Shown: piece by piece, positions 57,706 through 64,000 of the stretch | How the letters are laid out: every line of letters starts with the position of its first letter | Position numbering within the stretch: the first letter of the stretch is position 1 | From: Saccharum officinarum | Lineage: Eukaryota > Streptophyta > Magnoliopsida > Poales > Poaceae | Assembly: GCA_020631735.1 (NCBI GenBank) | Contig: CM036215.1 | Coordinates: 12,240,346 to 12,304,345 of the forward strand | Direction of reading: 5' to 3' | Length of the DNA: 64,000 nt | Position numbers and translations under genes: made by a program | Notes under the pieces: model-generated | The model's input: the letters and a program-made list of their open reading frames with translations, nothing else | Database searches by the model: none | What the model was told of the DNA's origin: nothing

Positions 57706-59104
57706 AGAAATGAATAAATGTTAGGCTAAAAAGCATATTCCACGGCGGCATGAAGTGAAGAAAGATCTAGAAGATATGAGAAGGCAGACACCCGAAGGTG
57801 GGACCCACCTGGAAGTGGCCCAGGTCGGCCGACCTGGCCTCTAGGTCGGCCGACCTTGAGGTCCACCTATCAGCCTCGGCCTTCGCACAAGATGCTCCAC
57901 CGCCTTAGGGTTTCAATCTCCTCCGTTGTTTCAAGTCGGTTTGATCAAAGGGATGCGGTTCATTCCACCGGCCTATATAAACAGAGCCCACCGCCCTCCT
58001 GAAGAGAGAAGGCAAGAGGACATCAGTTGAAGCCAATGAGAAGCTCTCCACCAGAGATTAGATTAGCTACTCAAAGTTCTAGTATAGTCTAGCTAGCAAG
58101 GTTTAAGTAGAGTTCGGGTTCTCACTCGAGGATTCCAGATCTGCAGTCATCTGGAGTCTGGTATAATCTTTTGTATCTCTCTTTTGTTATTACTTTGTTC
58201 TATTTCAATATTATATTCCTATTTATTTTGTTCCTAGTTTGCTCTAGTAGTATATTTGATATAGTTATGATTGATTATGAGTTTGTGCATATGTTCGCAA
58301 AGCGCTTAATCCAGTACTCGAGTGGGTTAAGTGGTAGCCAGTATGTAAGCGTGGTGCTTATATTGTATGCCTGTGGATGCACTCTATATGCTAGAAAATG
58401 TGGTAGATCGCGGACGTGACAATAATCCCGTTGAGTTCTTTGTAACCCACACCTCATATATAGAACTAGTAGAACCTGGTTGTAGAGGAATAGTCTAGCT
58501 ATGTTCTGGCTCTCCCCTAGCAATGTTCCTTATGTGTAGATGAAGAGTCCTTTGTGCTATATATGATTGTATATTTGCTAGAGTATGCGAAAGACTTAAT
58601 GAATTAGTAATTACTTAGGGATTCAACCTCTTAACTAATCTCCTGTCATGTCTTACTAAACTTGTGTAGTATCTATTTCTATCTCTGGGGTTATCAATAT
58701 TTATGCTTACATTTATTTATTATCCTTATTTATCTACCATTGGCTTACCCCTATTTGGGCATGTCCTATGTGATTGATTTTCATCATAAGTAATCCACAA
58801 TGATTTGTTATTTCATGCTGCTCAATTTCAATAGCTTTTCCCTATGGTAAAATATAAATAACAATACCTAGAATACTCCCGGTGAAGTGCTACAATGGTA
58901 GGATTAATCTGTGTGCTTACGGATTTATTGTTATTTAATATAGTTCATATATTCAATATTACTAGTCACATGAAATGATAGCCAATTTGATAATACATAT
59001 CTAGCTTCATTTGCTAGGGATGACAACCTGGTTCCATAGTTAGATGTGTAGTGATTACTAAGTGACTACTACTAAAACAAGTGTTGCATTAATAAATACT
59101 AACA
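57706..59104 (+). mobile_element. E2 3' LTR, truncated at its 5' side
   Basis: It aligns with 43466-44867 of the 5' LTR from AGAAATGAATAAA to the end ACTAACA. The first about 153 bp have been lost. TATA-like CTATATAAA is at 57973-57981. Confidence 0.85.
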
Positions 59105-59109
59105 GTAAC

Positions 59110-59678
59110 ATGTAGACTCCTGGTTTGACCATATTCGCCACTATGAAAGGCCCGTACCACTGTGGCTGTAATTTTCCCTGCTTGTCGGGGTGACGTATTA
59201 ACACCATGTCGCCCAGATTAATGTTCTTTCGCAGCACTTTCTTATCTCTCCATGTTTTCGTTTCCTGGTGGTAAACGTCCAAGTTGGATGTAGCTTGGAG
59301 CCTGGCGTTTTCCGCTGCTTCAAGCTCAATGTATCGATGTGCTAGAGTGGTTGCTGCAATCTGAGTGCGAAATGATCCTAACTTGAGCTCTTCTGGAGTG
59401 ATGGCCTCTTTGCCGTATAATAGGCAAAATGGGGTGAACCCTGTGGTCCTAGTGCATGATATGTTGTGACCCCAAACTGCTATGACCAACTCCTGCGCCC
59501 ATTTTCCCTTTGGCATGTCGAATAGAGCTTTAGACACTAAAATGAAGATCAAGCCATTTGCTCTTTCAACCACCCTGTTGCTCTCTGGGTGATTGACAGA
59601 TGCGAATGCTAGTCTGATTCCTAATTCGCTGCAGAAATTCCTGACATCTGCACAGTCGAATTGCTTTCCATTATCTAC
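59110..59678 (-). pseudogene. Tat copy B integrase, middle piece
   Basis: The minus strand continues the integrase: VDNGKQFDCADVRNFCSEL (second catalytic Asp), VVERANGLIF (Glu) and the C-terminal SNLDVYHQETKTWRDKK to WYGPFIVANMVKPGVY. It is bounded by the Harbinger insertion on its N-terminal side and E2 on its C-terminal side. An apparent start at 59810 lies in Harbinger end sequence and is accidental. Confidence 0.88.
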
Positions 59679-60088
59679 TATGGCTGCGTTCACTTGCCAT
59701 GCAGGGCAAAAAAATTTGGCCCGCAGGTCTGCAAAGTGGGCAGGCAACCCAAAAATTTTGGGGTGGCGTTCACTTGCCATGCACACCCAGTTCAAAAGCT
59801 GCTGGTACATTTAATGAGCCCAGGTTAATGAAGCCACACCCATTCTAATTATAATAGTCCAGCTCTTCAACTACATATACAACTGAATCAAATTACAAAG
59901 CTGTCACTTGTCCAACACTGTCAATTACAACAGTCCCACAGTTACAAAACTATGAACTGCGCTAACTAGACCATTACAACAGAGGCCGAAATAAATAGTT
60001 CTCATGCATCGAATAAATGAACACAACAAATAAACCATTACAACAGTTGGCTTTATGAACAACTCTTCAACTATAGTTCTCCAATCCA

Positions 60089-61292
60089 CTAAGACTGCCG
60101 GTAAAAATAATTGAATGCAAGCATGTCACGAAACATGTTCATGTCATTTGGTTCATCGTCGATTTCATCAGGATCCGGTTGATCATCGTATGCTTGATGA
60201 GGCACGTAACTTTCATCACGGTCACACCGCGTAAAGTGTTTATCCTGCAACCCACTTTCCCTAACAAAATTATGCTATGCACAAGCAGCCTGAACAATTT
60301 GCCTTTGTTTCATTGGTGAGTAGCTAGGAATCTCCTTCAACATCTTCCATTTCTGTTTCAACACACCAATTGACCTCTCTACCACATTTCTAAGAGATGA
60401 ATGTGCGTAGTTGAAGGTCTCAGCAATACCTTGTGGTGCAGCGGCACCGCGAAACTCCGCAACATGGTACCTTGTCGTCTGACCCTTGTAAGGTGCCAGG
60501 TATCCGACCTGGTTTCGATAACCGGAGTCCACTAGGTAGTACTTCCCTGCAACATTATACACAACTTAACTCAAATTGTTTAACAAACCGATACAAAACA
60601 AACTAGTTGGTTCGACGCTCACCTGGAGGAGGATGCATAAACAAATTGCTATGTGTTGTCAAGGCATCATTGAATGGCCTCATGTCGTGAATAGATCCCG
60701 GCCACCCACTAAGCACAAACGTAAACCTCATGTCAAAGTCACATACAACCATTACATTCTGTGTTGTCCACCCCTTTCGGCACAAATGCTGCATGTACAC
60801 ATCTTGTGGCACAATACACCGTACATGCGTCCCATCTATGGTACCTATGCAATCCCTGAAATGTGGATAGAACCTACGCCTACGCAGTCTTGGGTGCAAT
60901 TCCTTGAATTCTGGGTCCTTGGGTCTTATAATGTCAGCAGCTAGCCTAACCACACATTTCAAGACTCTGTGAAAATTGTGGCTAACAGTGGCCATGGACC
61001 TCTCAAACCGGTCCTCAGCTTGCCTAACCGACTGGGAAGACCCAAGCATCCACAGAAACATACCCAGTGCCTCCTTGGAGGTGGATTTAGGATTGGACTT
61101 CAGGCCACATGACTTGACTAGCGTTGCATGCAGTCGATGAAAGGAATCTGGGCCCATTCTAAACATATTGTAACATGCCTTACTATTCTGCAACTTGGTT
61201 TCTACCCATTCTAAACCACTAACTATAGGTTGCCTGTTAGGTGCTCTACTCAAATGCTTTGCAGCATGCTCCGCCAATTCATACATACCCAT
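60089..61292 (-). pseudogene. PIF/Harbinger DDE transposase
   Basis: Two exons, 61292-60623 and 60546-60089, with a 76-bp intron (GTGAGC ... TTGCAG), give 375 residues. The N-terminal part reads YNMFRMGPDSFHRLHATLV. The DDE_4-type core has its first Asp in DCIGTIDGTHVRCIV, second in LSGWPGSIHDMRPF and Glu in LRNVVERSIGVLKQKW. The acidic C-terminus is DQPDPDEIDDEPND. It would cut and rejoin the element ends. A TAG replaces a codon between QAACA and HNFVRESGL, where family members have a CALHNF-like motif. Upstream, an acidic run (MEDDEDDEEEEA, about 61300-61335) lies one base out of frame across a T6 run, so the true N-terminus may be longer and frameshifted. Confidence 0.88.
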
Positions 61293-61731
61293 AAAAAAGC
61301 CTCCTCTTCTTCATCATCTTCATCATCCTCCATGATGTAGTCCAGCATAGTCCAGAGGTCCTCTCCCTCAGCAACTCCTTTTGCGACTACTCTTGACAGA
61401 GCACAAGCCAAGCTCATGTTTTCACCGTGGCCATCATCAGTGAGAGCCGCAACTTCAGCTCCAACTCCTTCCTGCGCAATACATAAACAACAGCCGGAAA
61501 ATCAAAACAACAACTACAAAACCATGAAGCTGCATAGACCATAACATGTAACCACACAACCATAAAGCAGCATACAACAAGCTTCTACAACTTCAAAAGC
61601 ATTGTTTCCAACCATATTTATTGCTACGGTAAGATTAAGTTCAATACAAACTTAGTTCGAACACAAATTTAACCGATTACAAGCTAAGTTCCACAACGTG
61701 AACAAGAACATAACAAATAAGTTACAAGGGT

Positions 61732-63196
61732 CTAAGGCTGGACCCTTGTTGATGCCGCAACCTCCAGGTGAAACCTCCTGTGCTCAGGCTCAGCGCCAAG
61801 AAATGCAGTTAGTTGGGCATCATTCTCTACAATGAGGAGGAAGGCACGGTACAATTGTGGCTCATTGGCTGGTGTTATTCCCATTTCTTTCAGTATGGCT
61901 AAGGCTTGGTTGACCTTGTTGTCCCTCATAGAAACTACTTGTTTAATGAATGAGCGGTCCTCGTCCTTCTCCATGAGCTTTCTGGACATGAGCTGGTTGT
62001 GCTGGGTCATGTTCTCGTCAAGGCTCTGGCTAATAGCACGACTGTGTGTGCGTTTGGTAGGGCTGCAGCCTGTGCTGGTGGTACTATTGATTCTTTTGGG
62101 GGGATTGGATAGAGGGGTATTGCTGGTTCTTTTGGAAGAGTTTGATTGAGGTGTGTTGCTGCTCCTAGGGGTGCCTTGGCAACCACTCTCTTTGTCGTTG
62201 TCTTTGTCGACGTGCTCTTCCGCTGAGTCCACGGGAATTGGTGAAGTGGGAGGACTGCGGGCTGCTACGAACAAGGTGGAGCCATCAACCTCCGCAGCAT
62301 ACATGCGGTCCATTAGTTCCACGTACTCCGGGTACCCATGGTGGTATTGTTGATATCTTTTTGGTTTGCCCTATACAACACAGCAAGAATATTAGTGCAG
62401 TAGGTAGCTCAAAAATAGGGATTTCCAATGTTGAGGCAGTGGGCTGATTAGTACCTTCAATTGGCCATCCCACCAATCCTTAGTGGCAACAGGCCTTCCA
62501 GCCTCATCTCGGCCAATCCCTCAAGCTTTGTACCGAAGGAAGGTGGTGAAGTTCCATTCTTGTTTCAGGGTCCTGTAAAACCCGGACAACTGCTCCGTTG
62601 TATGGACCAGCCCAGTTGCCTCTACAAACTTCGCCCTCATTTCAGCCCACCCAGTTTTGGTCAGACGATTGTTGGTGCAGTTGCCTTTATCTAACTGCTC
62701 GCAATACAGGCGGCAGTAGGCACCTGTCTGGAGCACATCCCAATTGGCTCTATTTTTCCGAGGTTTGGAACCCTACCAAGGTTAACAGGGATAGATGTAT
62801 CGGGGTACTAAATTACGTACTTGTTCACGGGGTGTATTGACAAAGAACAAATGCTAGCAGGGGGGAGATTCATACCGTGGTAACCGCGGGTTGACCGTCA
62901 CCGCCGATGGGTTGGAAGTAGGCCGGTCCTCGCTGAGTTCGGCGACGGTGCGCTGGTCCTGCGCTCCCCTCACCACCGACCGTGGGACTTGGGACGCCAT
63001 AGTTGAAAGCCGGGCTAGGAACTGAAGGAGTTCCGACGAACCCGGGCATGGCACCGGACGACGAAGACGGCCCCAGGATGAGGAAAGGCGGCGGCATGCC
63101 GTGCAGCGCTTGCCCGGAGTTGAGGAAGGCGGCGTACGACAGCATCTGCGGCCACCCCGTCGCCGCGTTCAGATCCATGGCCCTGAACGCGTACAT
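61732..63196 (-). pseudogene. PIF/Harbinger ORF1, Myb/SANT-like DNA-binding protein
   Basis: Three exons: to 62876, 62772-62455 and 62370-61732. The introns of 103 and 84 bp have GT/AG borders and phase 0. Exon 1 is Pro/Gly-rich (FLILGPSSSSGAMPG). Exon 2 carries the Myb/SANT-like domain: NWDVLQTGAYCRLYCEQL, TKTGWAEMRAKFVEATG, LSGFYRTLKQEWNFTTFLR. Exon 3 has EYVELMDRMYAAEVDGSTL, a Ser/Thr/Pro-rich linker and a C-terminal helical region (RDNKVNQALAILKEMGITP). Such proteins bind the element ends and help import the transposase. A TGA after FLRYKA in exon 2 breaks it. The start is uncertain: 63196 is the first in-frame ATG, but the frame is open to about 63400 and another ATG (63453) is out of frame. 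Confidence 0.8.
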
Positions 63197-63752
63197 GGGG
63201 GTGGTGCTGCTGCTTCGTCCTCCATGGACTTGGGAAGCGGCGGGGTCGAATCCGGCGGGGAAGCTCCATGCGGGGGGTGCCGGGTATGGTTGACCCGCCG
63301 AGTACGGGGGGCCGCCGGGGTAGGTTGACTCGCCGGAAATGCGGCGGCCATCAGTGTCGCCGAAGGTGGGAGTCCGCCGGCGCCCCCCACGTGGACCTCC
63401 TCATCGCCGGCGTCGCATCCAGCGGGTTGACCGTCGGCGCGGAACGGCTCCATAAGGGCTTCGGTGGAATGGGAGCAGCAAGGGAGAAGGAGATCGGCCT
63501 CACCGGCTGCCAAGGGTGGTGGCAGCAAGGGAGACAGAGATGTGGAAGGTGGCGCGCGACGGCTGCAAGGGGAGACGGACGCACACGAGATCCGAATGCT
63601 GGCGCGCGGCGGCTGCTTCCAGAGACCGACGCGGTGCGAGATCTGGGAGCTGCGTGTGGCGGCGGGAATGGGAGAAGGACGCGGCGCACGGCGGTAATGG
63701 GGATCGGGAAGAGCAGGAAGGGGATTAGGGTTGGGAGCGGACCGGCGGCTCC

Positions 63753-63759
63753 TTTTATA
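63753..63759 (-). promoter_or_regulatory. TATA box of Harbinger ORF1
   Basis: The minus strand reads CCGGTATAAAAGGAGCC about 130 bases inside the right end, upstream of the ORF1 exons. The GC-rich stretch 63250-63740 between them is probably 5' UTR and N-terminal coding sequence. Long frames on the plus strand there are shadows. Confidence 0.6.
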
Positions 63760-63894
63760 CCGGCATGTGTACAGTGAAAATTCGGGTTGGGTTGCCAGGC
63801 CCAAAAATTTTGGCCTCCGTTCACTTGCCATGCCGAAGAAAGGCCAAACGGGCCGAAATTTTTTAGCCTTGCATGCCAACTAAACGCGGCCTAC

Positions 63895-64000
63895 GATGTA
63901 GGATGGGACTCCGAAACGGCAAATAATCCTCTACCAGATGAAACTGGTCAAGGTGCTAGAAGTAATCTTCGGCAGTGCTTTAGCCTCTATCCATTTCGTG
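63895..64000 (-). pseudogene. Tat copy B integrase, upstream piece (runs off window)
   Basis: The minus strand reads TKWIEAKALPKITSSTLTSF then IW, a TAG stop, and RIICRFGVPSYI. It is the part of the integrase core immediately before the Harbinger insertion. The stop replaces the Gln seen in copy A (IWQRMIC). Confidence 0.85.

Larger units (their letters stand above)
43313..59104 (+). mobile_element. E2: TR-GAG-type element inserted in the Tat integrase
   Basis: Starts TGTTGACGGTCG and ends ATACTAACA. A perfect 5-bp target duplication GTAAC (43308-43312, 59105-59109) flanks it, and removing the element rejoins the integrase exactly as in copy A. Inside are a tRNA-Asp-type PBS, a gag-protease frame and no RT or integrase. 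E3 (47760-57522) is inserted in its 3' region. Its LTRs and leader are related to those of E1. Confidence 0.92.
59682..63891 (-). mobile_element. PIF/Harbinger element with both genes
   Basis: Imperfect inverted ends of about 40 bp: GGCTGCGTTCACTTGCCATG on the left, and GGCCGCGTTTAGTTGGCATG reading inward from the right. A 3-bp target site TAT/TAC (59679-59681, 63892-63894, one mismatch) flanks it. Copy A shows the empty integrase site with the same spacing. Both genes are on the minus strand: Myb/SANT-like ORF1, then the DDE transposase. Near each end a second GTTCACTTGCCATGC motif follows CCCAAAAATTTTGG. Region 59783-60088 is noncoding. Confidence 0.9.
39657..64000 (-). mobile_element. Tat-lineage element copy B (split, continues past window)
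   Basis: Copy B shares the middle LTR with copy A. Its antisense ORF (39957-41232), minisatellite and noncoding region run to 43312. Integrase pieces then appear at 43240-43307, 59110-59678 and 63895-64000, separated by E2 and the Harbinger element. RT, gag and the outer LTR are beyond the right edge. Confidence 0.82.

Noticed and set aside
59679..59810. N-terminal extension fusing Harbinger end sequence to the Tat integrase frame
   Set aside because: It is a chance open frame across an insertion junction; it is neither conserved nor expected to be translated.
63169..63879. 236-codon minus-strand frame and long plus-strand frames at the Harbinger right end
   Set aside because: The frames overlap each other in GC-rich 5' sequence and extend into the terminal inverted repeat. 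Only a different frame joins the spliced ORF1.
1..64000. tRNA, rRNA or snRNA genes
   Set aside because: Only PBS sequences complementary to tRNA 3' ends were seen; no cloverleaf or rRNA core was recognised by eye.

Overview
This is a plant nuclear window, almost certainly from a grass and probably a large panicoid genome (organism is inference). It is a pile of nested transposable elements: gypsy LTR retrotransposons of the Athila, Tat and Tekay types, a PIF/Harbinger DNA transposon, hAT and CACTA derivatives and MITEs. There are no bacterial-style operons, no rRNA or tRNA genes and no CRISPR array. The only sequences that look like ordinary host genes are two relatives of a small GRF-type zinc-finger gene (3.6-4.2 kb and 21.0-21.3 kb) and a small acidic-tail protein gene (14.6-15.0 kb). 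At least the first and third of these are broken.

Left part (1-23.5 kb): the end of a minus-strand Athila element (gag remnant, tRNA-Asp-type PBS, 5' LTR) lies at 1-1733. Next come a dispersed repeat, a local 160-bp tandem repeat, the first GRF pseudogene and a MITE. A complete TR-GAG-type element (called E1) follows at 4876-14122, with target duplication GGGGT. It encodes gag plus two protease-like domains but no reverse transcriptase or integrase, and its 5' LTR carries a separate 1017-bp solo LTR flanked by GCTAG. From 14.1 to 23.5 kb there are mainly decayed fragments: the acidic gene, an LTR-like repeat, a CACTA derivative, a Tat fragment, the second GRF copy, an old LTR element and a 129-bp MITE.

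Right part (23.5-64 kb): two minus-strand Tat elements stand in tandem and share a middle LTR (LTR 23543-26462, body A 26463-37984, LTR 37985-39656, body B 39657 to beyond the window). Each body has gag-pol on the minus strand. Each also has a plus-strand antisense ORF of the 'putative gypsy type transposon' kind between pol and the 3' LTR, with its own TATA box visible in copy B. Body A carries RT, RNase H, a second archaeal-type RNase H and integrase, all interrupted. Its LTR contains a 1264-bp hAT deletion derivative with an 8-bp target duplication.

The integrase of body B is split by two later insertions. One is a second TR-GAG element (E2, 43313-59104, TSD GTAAC), which is itself split by a Tekay-type chromovirus (E3, 47760-57522, TSD GTAAG). 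E3 has lost gag, protease and RT, carries an unrecognised 249-codon ORF in the gag position, and keeps decayed RNase H, integrase and chromodomain. The other insertion is a full PIF/Harbinger element (59682-63891) with a Myb/SANT-like ORF and a DDE transposase ORF, both spliced and both carrying an in-frame stop.

The target duplications give an insertion order on the right: Tat tandem first, then E2, then E3 inside E2. Harbinger and hAT also came after the Tat tandem. No element in the window looks able to move by itself. Boundaries called from LTR ends, PBS and TSD are strong; functions of the element-specific ORFs are not known.
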